Source of the DNA: Capsicum annuum
Taxonomy: Eukaryota > Streptophyta > Magnoliopsida > Solanales > Solanaceae
Assembly: GCF_002878395.1 (NCBI RefSeq)
Contig: NW_025856018.1
Span: forward strand, 82,147 to 146,146
DNA: 64,000 bases
Reading direction: 5' to 3'
Below, in pieces: positions 51,533 to 63,278 of this stretch. How positions within the stretch are numbered: position 1 is the stretch's first letter; every line of letters begins with the position of its first letter. Made by a program: the position numbers and the translations under genes. A model generated the notes under the pieces. The model saw nothing but the letters and a program-made list of their open reading frames with translations, was not told the origin of the DNA and made no database searches.

Positions 51533-53508
51533 AGTTGATTTTTAGCCCACTACATGCCCGGACATTGGGTCCACCCCCAAAACCGTGGGCAATAGCACAC
51601 CGATTTGTCCCGAAAATGCCCCGTTTACGCCGTTTCGCCCGTTTGTCTGCCCAAATGGCTACAAAAAACTAAACAGACCACACTGCAAAAATCCCCAACC
51701 TCCCTAGCATGCCCCGATCAATTTTTGGCCCATAGCATGCCTATACCCGGGCCCACCCCCGAAACCGTGGGCTATAGCACACCGATTTGCCTTAAAAATT
51801 GCCCATTTGTGCCATTTTGTCCGTTTGTCCACCTTAATGGCTCCAAAAAATTAAACGGACCATACTGGAATGATCCGCAACCTTTCTGGCATGCCCCGAT
51901 CAGTTTTTCGCCCATAGAACGCTTGGACCTCGGGCCCACCCCTAAAATCATGGGGTATTGCACATTGATTTATCCCAAAAGTGCCTCGTTCGCGCTGGTT
52001 TCCTCATTTGTCTACCCCAAATGGCTACAAAAAATTAAATGGACCACACTGGGATAATCCCCAACCACCCTAGCATGCCCCGATCTATTTTCATCCCACA
52101 GCGCGCCCGGACCCTTAGCCCACCCCCAAAACCATGGGCTATAGCACACCCATTTGGCCCAAAAATGCCCTATTTGGACCATTTCGCCCGTTTATCCACC
52201 CAAATGGCAACAAAAAATTAAACGAACCACATTGGGATGATCTCTAACCTCCCTGACATGCCCCAGTCGATTTTCAGCCCACAGCACGCCCTTACCCCGG
52301 ACCCACCCCCAAAACATAGGCTATAACACATCTATTTGGCCCGAAAATGCCCCGTTCGTGTCGTTTCTCCCGTTTGTCCACCTATATGGCCACGAAAAAT
52401 TTAATGAACCATACTGAGATGATCCCCAACCTCCCTGGAATGCCTCGATCAATTTTCTACCCACAGCACACCCAGACCCCGAGCCGACATGCAAAACCGT
52501 GGGTTATAGCACAATGATTTAGCCTAAAAATGCCCCGTTTGTCCACCCAAATGGCCATGAAAAATTAAAAGGACCGTACTAAGATGCTCTCCTACTTCCC
52601 TAGAATGCCCCAGTCAATTTTCGGTCCATAACAACCCCGGACCCTGGGACCACCCCTGAAACCGTGAGCTATAGCACACAGATTCTGCTCGACAATGCCC
52701 TGTTCGCGCTGTTTCGCCCGTTTGTCCACACAAATGGCCACAAAAAATTAAACGAACCACACTGGGATGATCCCCAACCTCCCTGCTATGCCTCGGTTGA
52801 TTATCATCCCACAGAATGCCCGAACCTTGGGCGAACCCTCAAAATTGTGAGTTATAGCATGCTGATTTGGCTCGAAAATGCCCCGTTCGCGCCGTTACGC
52901 CCGTTTGTCCTCCCAAATGGGCTCAAAGAATTAAACAGACTACAATGGGATGATCCCCAACCTCCCTGGCATGCCTGGATTGAATTTTAGCGCACAGCAC
53001 GCCTGGACCCCGGGCACAACCCCAAAATCGTGGGCTATAGCACATCGGTTTAGCCTGAAAATGCCTCATTTGCACCATTTCGCCTGTTTGTCTACCCAAA
53101 TGGCCACGAAAAATTAAAAAGACCATACTGGGATGATCCCCAACCTCTCTGGCATGCCCAATTCAAATTTTTGACCCACAGCATGCCCGGACCTTGGTCC
53201 CACCCCCAAAACCGTAGGCTATAGCACATCGATTTAGCTCGAAAATGCCTCGTTCGTGCCGTTTTGCTCGTTTATCCACCTAAATGGCCACGGAAAATTA
53301 AATAGACCATACTGGGATGATCCCCAACCTCCCTGGCATGCCTCGGCCAATTTTTAACCCACAGCACACTCGAACCCCGGGCCCACCCCCAAAATCGTGG
53401 GCTATAGCACACTAATTTGGCTTGAAAATGCCTCGTTCGCGCTATTACGATCATTTGTCCACCCTAATGGACATGAAAAAATAAATGTACCATACTGAAA
53501 TGATCTAG
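51533..53508 (+). repeat. Domain III unit 9, 11-mer (lacks E-F and E'-J-K)
   Basis: The order is A B C D G H I L M N O, spacing 1976 bp. D near 52.14 kb passes directly to G (52.32 kb), and I (52.67 kb) directly to L (52.85 kb). H near 52.53 kb has a small deletion in which ATGCCCCGTTTGTCCACCC skips the CATCGTTTCACCCG segment. The absence of E-F is shared with the next two units. The absence of E'-J-K is shared with the unit at 36467. Confidence 0.82.
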
Positions 53509-53673
53509 AGGTTGATTTTTAGCCCACTTCATGCTCGAACATCGGGCCCACCCTCAAAATCGTGGGCAATAGCACACCAATTTGGCTCGAAAATGCTTAG
53601 TTCGTGCTATTACGCTCGTTTGTCCACTCAAATAGGCAAAAAAAATTAAACAGACCACACTGGAATGATCCGG
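53509..53673 (+). repeat. A/O hybrid short monomer, copy 2
   Basis: This is the same chimaeric 165-bp monomer as at 51367, with the A-type beginning (AGGTTGATTTTTAGCCCACT) and O-type end (AATTTGGCTCGAAAATG, GCTATTACGCTCGTTTGTCC). It is again followed by a true A monomer, at 53674. The two hybrids are 2142 bp apart, equal to the distance between the A monomers after them. The hybrid has therefore been carried along in a unit-sized duplication. Confidence 0.82.
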
Positions 53674-56212
53674 ATGTTGATTTTTAGCCCACTGCATGCC
53701 CAAACATTGGGGCCACCCCCAAAACTGTGGGCAATAGCACACTGATTTGTCCCGAAAATGCCCTATTTACACTGTTTTGCTCGTTTGTCTGCCCAAATGG
53801 CCACGAAAAATCAAACGGACCACACTACCAAAATCCCCAACCTCCCTGGTATGCCCCGATTAATTTTTGACCCACAACATGCCTAGACCCCGGGCCCACC
53901 CCAAAACCGTGGGCTATAGCACACCGATTTGCCCTAAAAATGCCCCATTTGTGCCATTTTGTCCGTTTGTCCACCTTAACGGCTCCAAAAAATTAAACGG
54001 ACCACACTGGAATGATCCACAACCTTCCTGGCATGCCCCGATCAATTTTTCACCCACAGCACACTGGAACCCGGGCCCACCCCCAAAATCATGGGGTATA
54101 GCACATCGTTTTGCCCCAAAAGTGCCTCGGTCGCGCTGTTTCCCTCGTTTGTCCACCCAAATGCCCATGAAAAATTAAATGGACCACACTGGGATGATCC
54201 CCAACCACCTAGCATTCCCCGGTGTATTTTTGTCCCACAGCGCGCCCGGACCCCTAGCCCACCACCAAAACCGTGGGCTATAGCACACCAATTTGGCCCA
54301 AAAAAGCCCTGTTTGTGCCATTTCGCCCGTTTATCTAGCCAAATGGCTATAAAAAATTAAACGGACTGCACTGGGATGATCCCCGACCTCCCTGGCATGC
54401 CCTAGTCGATTTTCAGCCCACAGCACGCCCTGACCCCGGACCCACCCCTAAAACGATGGGCTATAACACATCTATTTAGCCCGAAAAATGCCCCGTTTAT
54501 GCTGTTTCTACCGTTTGTCCACATATATGGCCACGAAAAATTTAACGGACCATACTGGGATGATCCACAACCTCCCTGGCATGCGACGATCAATTTTCTA
54601 CCCACAGCATGCCCAGACCCCAAGCCGACATGCAAAACCGTGGGTTATAGCACAACGATTTGGCCTAAAAATGCCCCATTTGCATCGTTTCACCCGTTTG
54701 TCCACCGAAATGGCCATGAAAAATTAAACAGACCATACTAAGATGCTCCCCTACTTCCCTGGCATGCCCTAGTCAATTTTTCGCTCACAACAGCCCTGGA
54801 CCCTGGGACCACCCCTGAAACCGTGAGCTATAGCACACAGATTCTACTCGTAAATGCCCTGTTTGTGCCGTTTCACCCGTTTATCCACACATATGGTCAT
54901 AAAAAATTAAACGGATCACACTAGGATGATCCCTAACCTCCCTGGCATGCCCTGGTCGATTTTTGACCCACAACACGCCCGGAGCCTGGGCCGACCACCA
55001 AAACCGTGTGCTGTAGCACACCGATTTGGTCTGAAAATGCCCCTTTCGCGTTGTGTCGCTCGTGTGTCCACCTAAATGGGCACAAAAAAATGAACAGACC
55101 ACAATGGCATGATCCCCAACCTCCCTAGCATGCCACAATTAATTTTTTAACCACAACATCCTCGGACCTCATACCCACCCCCGAAACTGTGAACTATAGC
55201 ACATTGATTTAGCCCAAAAATGCCCCGTTCCCACTATTTTACCATTTTGTCCACCTAAATAGCAACAAAAAATTAAACGGACCATACTGATACAATCCTC
55301 AACCCCCCTGGTATGCCTCAATTGATTTTCGTCCCACTTCACGCTTGGACCCTAAGCCCACCCCTGAGACAGTACATATAGCACACCGATTGGCTTGAAA
55401 ACTCTCCTTTTGCGCCGTTTAACCTATTTGCTCACCCAAATAGGCATAAAAAATTAAGCGAACCACACTGGGATGATCGCCAACCTCCCTGGCATGCCTC
55501 AGTCAAGTTTCAGCGCACAGCACGCCTGAACCTTGGGCCCACCCCCAAAATTGTGGACTATAGCACGCTGATTTGGCTCGAAAATGCCCCGTTCGCGCCA
55601 TTATGCCCGTTTGTCCTCCCAAATGGGCATAAAGAATTAAACGGACTACACTGGGATGATCCCCAACCTCCCTGGCATGCCCGAATTGAATTTTCGCATA
55701 CAGCACGCCTGGACCCCAGGCCCAACCCCAAAATCGTGGGCAATAGCACATCGATTTGGCCTGAAAATGCCTCATTCGCATCGTTTCGCCTGTTTGTCCA
55801 CCCAAATGGCCACGAAAAATTATAAGAACCATACTGGGATGATCCCCAACCTCTCTGGCATGCCCAGGTCAAGTTTTAGCCCACAGCATGCCCGAAAACT
55901 GGTCCCACCCCTAAAACCGTGGGCTATAGCACACCAATTTGGCTCGAAAATGCCCCGTTCGTGCCGTTTTACCCGTTTATCGACCTAAATGGCCATGAAA
56001 AATTAAATGGACCACACTGGGATGATCTCCAACCTCTCTGGCATACCCCGATCAATTTTCAACCCATAGCACGCTCGAACCCCGGGCCCACCCCCGAAAT
56101 CGTAGGCTATAGCACACTATTTGGCTTGAAAATACCCCGTTCGCGTTATTACACTCGTTTGTCCACCCTAATGGGTACAAAAAATTAAAAGGACAACACT
56201 GAAATGATCCAG
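53674..56212 (+). repeat. Domain III unit 10, 14-mer (lacks E-F)
   Basis: The order is A B C D G H I E' J K L M N O, spacing 2539 bp, which is fourteen monomers. D (54.29 kb) runs directly to G (54.47 kb). All other subtypes are present and regular: H 54.65, I 54.83, E' 55.01, J 55.20, K 55.38, L 55.56, M 55.74, N 55.92 and O 56.11 kb. The unit shows that E-F and E'-J-K losses are separable events. Confidence 0.84.
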
Positions 56213-59200
56213 AGGTTGATTGTTAGCCTACGGCATGTCCGAACATTTGGCCCACCCCCAAAATCGTAGGCAATAGCACACCGATTTGTCCCGATAATGC
56301 CCCATTTGCGCCATTTTTTTTATCTGCCAAAATGGCCATGAAAAATTAAATGGACCATACTGAGATAATCCCTAACCTTCCTGGCATGCCCCGATCAATT
56401 TTTGGCCCACAGCATGCCTAGACCCCGGGCCCACCCCCAAACCGTGGGCTACAGCACACTGATTTGCCCTAAATATGCCCCATTTGTGCCATTTTGGCTG
56501 TTTGTCCACCCTAATGGCCACAAAATATTAAACGGACTACACTGGAATGATCCGCAACCTCTCTGGCATGCCCCGGTCAATTTTTGGCCAACAGCACGCT
56601 TGGACCCCGGGCCCACCCCCAAAATTGTCGGGTATAGCACATTGATTTGTCCTAAAAGTTCCTCGTTCACGATGTTTCGCCCGTTTGTCCACCCAAATAC
56701 CCACAAAAAATTAAATGGAACGCACTGGGATGATGCCCAACCACCCTGGCATTCCCTTGTCTATTTTCGTCCTAAAGCGCGCTCGGACCCCTAGCCCACC
56801 CCCGAAACCGTGGGCTATATCACACTAATTTGTCCAAAAATGCCCTATTTGGGCCATTTCGCCCATTTATCCACCCAAATGGTCACAAAAAATTAAACGG
56901 ACCATACTGGGATGATCTCCAACCTCCCTGGTCTGGACCGGTCAATTTTCAGCCCATAGCACGCCCGGACCCTGGACCCACCCCTAAAACCGTGGGCTAT
57001 AACATATTGATATTGCCCAAAAATGCCTCGTTCATGCCGTTTTTCCCGTTTGTCCACCCATATTGCCACAAAAAATTTAACGGACCACACTAGGATGATC
57101 CCCAACCTCCTTAGCATGCCTCAGTCGATTTTCGGTCCACAACACCCCCGGACCCTGGGACCTCCCCTGAAATCATGAGCTATAGCACACCGATTCTGCT
57201 CGAAAATACCCTGTTTGCGCTGTTTCACATGTTTGTCCACACAAATGGCCACAAAATATTAAATGGATCACACTAGGATGATCCCCAACCACCCTGGCAT
57301 GCCACAGTCGATTTTTGACCCACAACACGCCCGGAGCCCGAGCCCACCCCCAAAACCGTGTGCTATAGCATGCCGATTTGGTCTGAAAATGCCCCTTTCG
57401 TGCCGTGTCGCTCGTAAGCCCACCTAAATGGGCACGAAAAATTAGATGGACCACAATGGGATGATCCCCAACCTCCTTGACACGCCACGGTCGATTTTTG
57501 AACCATAGCATGCTCGGACCTCAAGGCCACCCTCGAAACTGTGGACTATAGCACACCGATTTAGCCAAAAAATGCCCCGTTCATGTAATTTTGCTAGTTT
57601 ATCCACCCAAATAGCAACGAAAAATTAAACGGATCATACTGAGATGATCTTTAACCTCCATGGCACGCCTCGGTTGATTTTCGTCACACTGCACGCCCGG
57701 ACCCTGAGCCCACCCCTGAGGCAGTGGATATAGCACGCCAATTGTCTTGAAAACTCCCCTTTTGCGCTGTTTTACCTGTTTGTTCACCAAAATGGCCATG
57801 AAAAATTAAACAAACCATATTGGGATGATGCCCAACCTCCTTGGAACACCTCGGTCAATTTTCTGCTCACAGCACGCTCGGACCTTGGGCCCACCCCCAA
57901 AACTGTAGGCTATAGCACACTGATTTGTCCCAAAAATGCCCCATTCGCACCATTACGCCTGTTTTTCCTCCCAAATAGGCATAAAAAATTAAACGGACCA
58001 CACTGGGATGATCCCCAACCTCCGTGGCATGCCCGAATCGAATTTTAGTTCGCAGCACGCCCGGACCCCGGGCCCAACCCCAAAATCATGGGCTATAGCA
58101 CATTGATTTGGCCTGAAAATGCCCCATTCGCACCGTTTTGCCTATTTGTCCACCCAAGTGGCCACAAAAAACTAAAAGGACCATATTAGGATGATCGCCA
58201 ACCTCCCTGTCATGCCACCATCGATTTTAAAACCACAGCATACTCGAACCTCAGGTCCACCCCCAAAACTGTGGACTATAGCACACCGATTTAGCCCAAA
58301 AATGCCCCGTTCGCGTCATTTTGCCAGTTTGTCCACCCAAATAGGAATGAAAAATTAAACGGACCACATTGAGACGATCCTCAACCTCCCGGCGTGCCTC
58401 AGTTGATTTTTATCCCACTGCACACCCGGACCCTGAGCCCACCCCTGAGAAAGTGGATATAACACACTGATTGGCTTGAAAAATCTCTTTTTCAGCCATT
58501 TTGCCTGTTTGTTCACCCAAATAGCCACAAAAAATTAACCGAACCACACTGGAATGATCCCCAACCTGCCTGGCATGCCTCAGTCAATTTTTATCCCACA
58601 GAACGCACGGACCTTGGGCCCACCCCCAAAACTGTGGGCTATTGCACGCTGATTGGGCTAGAAAATGCCTCGTTTGCGCCATTATGCCTGTTTAACCTCC
58701 CAAATGGGCATAAAGAATTAAACATACCACACTGGAATGATCCCCAACCTCCCTGGCATGCTCGAATTGAATTTTAGCCCATAGCACGCCTGGACCCCAG
58801 GCCCAACCCAAAAATCGTGGGCTATAGCACATCGATTTGGCCTGAAAATGCCCCATTCGTACCTTTTCGCCTGTTTGTCCACCAAATGGCCACAAAAAAT
58901 TAAAAGGACCATACTGGGATGATCCCCAACCTCTCTGGCACGCCCAGGACATTTTTTGGACCACAGCATGCCCGGACCCTGGTCCCACCCCCAATACCGT
59001 GGGCTATAGAACACCTATTTGGCTCGAAAATGCCCCGTTCATGCCGTTTTGATCATTTATCGACCTAAATGGCCACAAAAAATTAAATGGACCACACTGG
59101 GATGATCCACAACCTCCCTGGCATGCCCCGGTCAATTTTTGACCCATAGCACGCTCGAACCCCGGGCCCACCCCCAAAACCGTGGGCCATAGCACACTAA

Positions 59201-59293
59201 TTTGGCTTGAAAATGCCCCGTTCACGCTATTACGCTCGTTTGTCCACCCCAATGGGAACGAATAATTAAACGGACCACACTGGAATGATTTAG
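56213..59293 (+). repeat. Domain III unit 11, expanded 17-mer
   Basis: The order is A B C D G I E' J K L M J K L M N O, spacing 3081 bp, which is seventeen monomers. E, F and H are missing, while J-K-L-M is present twice. The word GTGGACTATA of subtype J occurs at 57541 and 58271, an offset of 730 bp or four monomers. Subtype A here has the poly-T variant with GCGCCATTTTTTTTATCTGC. This is the longest unit in the window once the insertions are discounted. Confidence 0.84.
57470..58930 (+). repeat. Tandem duplication of J-K-L-M (730-bp offset)
   Basis: J, K, L and M occupy about 57.47-58.20 kb and again 58.20-58.93 kb. The offset measured on subtype J is 730 bp. The L copies near 57.91 and 58.63 kb differ at several bases. 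The second L has CAAATGGGCATAAAGAATTA, the spelling also found in the L copies at about 55.63 and 44.46 kb. The donor may therefore have been another unit and not a neighbouring identical copy. Confidence 0.8.
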
Positions 59294-60329
59294 AGGTTGA
59301 TTTTAAGCCTACTGCATGCCGGAACATCGGGCCTACCCCCAAAACCGTGGGAAATAGCACACCGATTTGTCCCGAAAATGCCCCATTTGCGCCATTTTTT
59401 TTTCTGCTCAAATGGCGACAAAAAATTATACGTACCATAATGGGATAATCCCCAATCTCTTTGGCATACCCCGATCAATTTTTGGCCCACAGCACGCCTA
59501 GACCCCTGGCCCATCCCCGAAACCGTGGGCTATAACACAACGATTTTCCCTAAAAATGCCCCATTTGTGCCATTTTGGCCGTTTGTCCACCCTAATGGCC
59601 ACAAAAAATTAAACGGACTACACTGGAATGATCCACAACCTCCCTGGCGTGCCTCGGTGAATTTTTAGCCCACAGCACGCCTGGACCCCAAGCCCACCCC
59701 CAAAATCGTGGGGTATAGCACATCGATTTGTCCCAAAAGTGGCTCGTTCGTGCTGTTTCCCCCATTTGTCCACCTAAATGCCCACGAAAAATTAAATGGA
59801 CCACACTGGGATGATCGCCAACTACCATGGCATGCCTCAGTCTATTTTCGTCCTGCAGCGTGCTCGGACCCCTAGTCCACTCCCGAAACCGTGGGCTATA
59901 TCACACCAATTTGGCCCAAAAATGCCCTGTTTGGGCTGTTTTACTCGTTTATCCACCCAAATAGCCACAAAAAATTAAACGGACCACACTGGGATTATCT
60001 GCAACCTCCCTGGCATGCCCCAGTCAATTTTTGACCCACAACACGCCCGAAGTTCGCGCCCACCCCAAAATCGTGTGCTGTAGCACACTAATTTGGTCTG
60101 AATATTCCCCTTTCGCACTGTGTCGCACATGTGTCCACCTAAATGGGCAGGAAATATTAAATAGACCATGATGGGATGATTCCAAACCTTCCTGGCATGC
60201 CGCGATCGATTTTCGAACCACAGTATGCCCGGACCTCAGGCCCACCCCCAAAACTGTAGGCTATAGCACACCGATTTGGCCTAAAAATGCCGCATTCGTG
60301 ACGTTTTGCCCGTTTGCCACCCAAATGGT

Positions 60330-60511
60330 ACCCGACCTGGGTTATCAGTATTCTGTTGATTTACTTGTGCAGCTGCCAATACATCTAATCTAGCCTGCTC
60401 CTGTTGAGTAGCTATGCTTTCAAGGTCTCGTTGCGCATCCATTCTACCAATGAGATGTGGTTCAGGATTTATAGGTAATAATGGCTGACCCGATCTCCGT
60501 GTATTTGGCAT
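60330..60511 (-). pseudogene. gag-like N-terminal fragment, truncated
   Basis: Starting at a methionine about 110 bp after the primer site, roughly 60 codons remain open. They begin M-P-N-T-R-R-S-G-Q-P-L-L-P-I-N-P-E-P and continue with a charged, glutamine-rich segment (M-D-A-Q-R-D-L-E, then A-T-Q-Q-E-Q-A-R). The frame then passes into satellite at 60329. An upstream in-frame methionine at 60547 gives twelve extra hydrophobic residues that are probably leader. The position and the basic, proline-rich start suit the beginning of a plant Ty3/gypsy gag. No capsid or zinc-knuckle motif is left, so the assignment is tentative. Confidence 0.4.
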
Positions 60512-60620
60512 GCAATCCACTAAGCCTGAACAAAACAAAAACAGCAAATAAAAAGTAAAATTTCAGAATCTTTGACCAAAGGGTCTATTAACTATCACAA
60601 ACTTAGTTAACAACCGTATT

Positions 60621-60637
60621 CCCCGGCAATGGCGCCA
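60621..60637 (-). other. Primer binding site, tRNA-Asp type
   Basis: The minus strand reads TGGCGCCATTGCCGGGG just inside the putative LTR end. It is complementary, with one mismatch, to the 3' end of plant tRNA-Asp including the CCA tail (the consensus site has CGTTG where this has CATTG). The mismatch is a G-to-A change at a CpG, consistent with decay. This short motif is the strongest evidence that the block is an LTR retrotransposon and fixes its orientation. Confidence 0.82.
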
Positions 60638-60642
60638 AAATT

Positions 60643-61601
60643 TGATATGCCCAAATTACAACTCTCGTTAGAAAGTGCAAGCGGTCACTGTCAAATATAG
60701 AACCCAACTGGGTTGGGTGTCGAATCCCACAGGGAATACTATGATCACTAAGTATTGTGATTATTATTAGACTGTTGATCGAAGGTTCCAAGGTAAGGGG
60801 GTTTCAGTTTATGTGCACAATAATATTATCAGTGTAACGATGAGATGATATGTGTAATAATATTTGATCAGAAAGAATGACAAATTAGGGTTATGTCCAC
60901 CTTGTAGCTTCTACTTCTTTATTAAGTATGAGTAATAAGGATTTTATAAATGCATGCACTTATAGAGAGATGTATTCTAATTCTAAATCCAAGTGTTTCT
61001 CAACCATCAAGGATTTATTCACCTTAGTTCTCTCGAATCCAAAGTGTACAATCAATCATATGAACTCTCCAACAAGTTAATCCTGCTAAGGCATTAACGT
61101 GTAAAATAGAGGTTGGAGACCCTATTTTCTTGTCACACTTTTTTTTCCAAACAGTAACTTTTCTATCGAACAAGTTATTGCTATAATGGCATATTCCCTA
61201 TGTTTGCAACCACGAGAATTCAATCAAAATGAAGAGAGTAATGATATAAGTGGACTAACACATCGTAAATTCAAAAGCCCATAGCAATAGAGAGTATACT
61301 ACAAGGCTTCCATAACCCTAACAAATAAACTTAGCTACTCATGAATAAAACGGAAATCACAATAGAAATATTCATCTTACCAAAACTTAGAATGATCTTG
61401 GTGGTAAAGATGAATAGCGAAAATAAGAGAGAAAAACGTCTCTCTCTCTCCGTCCTCAAGCTAAGCCACTTTCTTTTGTTTTCAAAATAAGTACACAATG
61501 TGAATAATCCCTAAAAATTCAGCATAATGCTTTTAATAACATCCTTCTCTAATAAATTGCTACTGCATCCTTAACTATTTAAAAATATTGAGTTTGCCCG
61601 G
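60643..61601 (-). other. Partial LTR (5' LTR, outer end not resolved)
   Basis: On the minus strand the inner end reads GGGCATATCA, finishing in CA five bases before the primer site, as LTRs usually do. About 960 bp upstream the block meets satellite without a recognisable TG start, so the outer end may be lost. A TATAAAAT word at about 60941-60948 (minus strand) could be the LTR TATA box, but nothing else supports that. A short CT run lies at 61439-61451 on the plus strand. The region carries no open frame of note. Confidence 0.6.
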
Positions 61602-63278
61602 GAAAAATATAACAGACCATACTGGGATGATCCCCAACCTCCCTGGCATGCCCCGATCGATTTTCTACCCACAGTACGCCCAGACCCCTTGCCGACATCT
61701 AAAACCATGGGTTATAGAACAACGATTTGGCCTGAAAATGCCCCATTTGCATCGTTTCACCTGTTTGTCCACCCAAATGGCCATGAAAAATTAAACGGAC
61801 CATACTATGATGATCCCCTACTTACCTGGCATGCCCCAGTTGATTTGCGGCCTATAACACCCCCAGACCCTGGGACCACCTCTAAAACCGTGAGCTATAG
61901 CACACCGATTCTGCTCGAAAATGCCCTATTTGTATCGTTTTCCCGTTTGTCCACACAAATGGCCACAAAAAATTAAACGGATCATACTAGGATGATCCCC
62001 AACCTCCCTGGCATACCCCAGTCGATTTTTGACCAATAACACGTACGGAGCCCAGGCCCACCCCCGAAACCGTGTGCTGTAGCACACCAATTTGGTTTGA
62101 AAATGCCCCTTTCTTGCCGTGTCGCTCCTGTGCCCACCTAAATGGGCATGAAAAATTAAAAGGACCATAATGGGATGATCCCCAAACTCCCTGGTACGCT
62201 ACAGTCGATTTTTAAACCACAGTATGCTCGGACCTCAGGCCCACCCCCGAAACTGTGGACTATAGCACACTGATTTAGCCTAAAAATGCCCCGTTTGCGC
62301 CATTTTACTAGTTTATCAACCCAAATAGCAACAAAAAATTAAACGGACCACACTAAGATGATCCTCAACCTCCATGGCATGCCTTGGTTGATTTTCGCAC
62401 CACTGCACGCCCGAACCCTGAGCCCACCCCTGGGACAGTGGATATAGCACACCGATTGGCTTGAAAACTCCCCTTCTGCGCCGTTTTACCTGTTTGTTAA
62501 CCCAAATGGCCACAAAAAATTAAACGAACCACACTGGGATGATCGCCAACCACCCTGGCACACCTCGTTTGATTTTCAGCCCACAGTACGCCCGGACCTT
62601 GGGCCCACCCCTAAAACTGTGGGCTATAGCACACTGATTTGGCCCGAAAAATGCCCCGTTCGCGCCATTACGCCTGTTTGTCCTCCCAAATGGGCAAAAA
62701 ATTAAACGGACCACACTGGGATGATTCCCAACCTCTCTGGAAAGCCCGAATCGAATTTTAGCCCACATCACGCCCGGAACCCGGGCCCAACCCCAAAATC
62801 GTGGGCTATAGCACATTGATTTGGCCAAAAAATACCTCATTCGCACTGTTTCGCCTGTCTGTCCACCCAAATAGCCACAAAAAATTAAAAGGACCATACT
62901 AGGATGATCCCCAACCTTTCTGGCATTCCCAGGTCAATTTTTGGCCCACAGCACACCCGGACCCTAGTCCCACCCTTAAAACCGTGGGCTATGGCACATT
63001 GATTTGGCTCAAAAATGCCCCGTTCGTGCCTTTTCGCCTGTTTATCTACCTAAATGGCCACAAAAAATCAAATGGACCACACTGGGATGATCCCTAACCT
63101 CCCTGGCATGCCCTGATCAATTTTTGACCCATAACAAGCTCGAACCCCGGGCCCACCCCCAAAACCGTCGGCTATAGCACACCAATTTGGCTCAAAAATG
63201 CCCCGTTCGCGCTAGTACGCCTATTTGTCCGCACAAATGGGCACAAAAAATTAAAAGTACCACACTGGAATAATTCAG

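Larger units (their letters stand above)
60329..61601 (-). mobile_element. LTR-retrotransposon fragment (LTR, PBS, gag start)
   Basis: This A/T-rich block of 1273 bp is unlike the satellite. Read on the minus strand it has an LTR-like region, a primer binding site at 60621-60637, a leader of about 110 bp, and the beginning of a gag-like frame, where it stops abruptly. There is no polypurine tract, pol region or second LTR. Neither end shows a convincing TG/CA terminus joined to a target-site duplication, so both ends look broken. The CCCTGTGGGATTCGACACCC word near the LTR's inner end resembles LTR ends I associate with plant Ty3/gypsy elements. The superfamily call is an inference, since no pol sequence remains to test it. 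Confidence 0.78.
59294..63278 (+). repeat. Domain III unit 12, 15-mer hosting the LTR fragment
   Basis: The order is A B C D E F, then the LTR-retrotransposon fragment, then H I E' J K L M N O. The A-to-A distance is 3985 bp, or about 2712 bp after removing the insertion: fifteen monomers. F ends at CACCCAAATGG (60328). Satellite resumes at GAAAAATATAACAGACCATA (61602) and leads straight into H, so the body of G is missing. Subtype A again has the poly-T variant (CCATTTTTTTTTCTGC). Confidence 0.83.

Noticed and set aside
60603..60791. Minus-strand frame of 62 codons in the LTR fragment
   Set aside because: It crosses the LTR end and the primer binding site, so it is not a coding region.
60329..61601. 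Integrated plant pararetrovirus
   Set aside because: The primer site is of tRNA-Asp type and not the initiator-Met type usual for pararetroviruses, an LTR-like inner end precedes it, and no viral domain is present.
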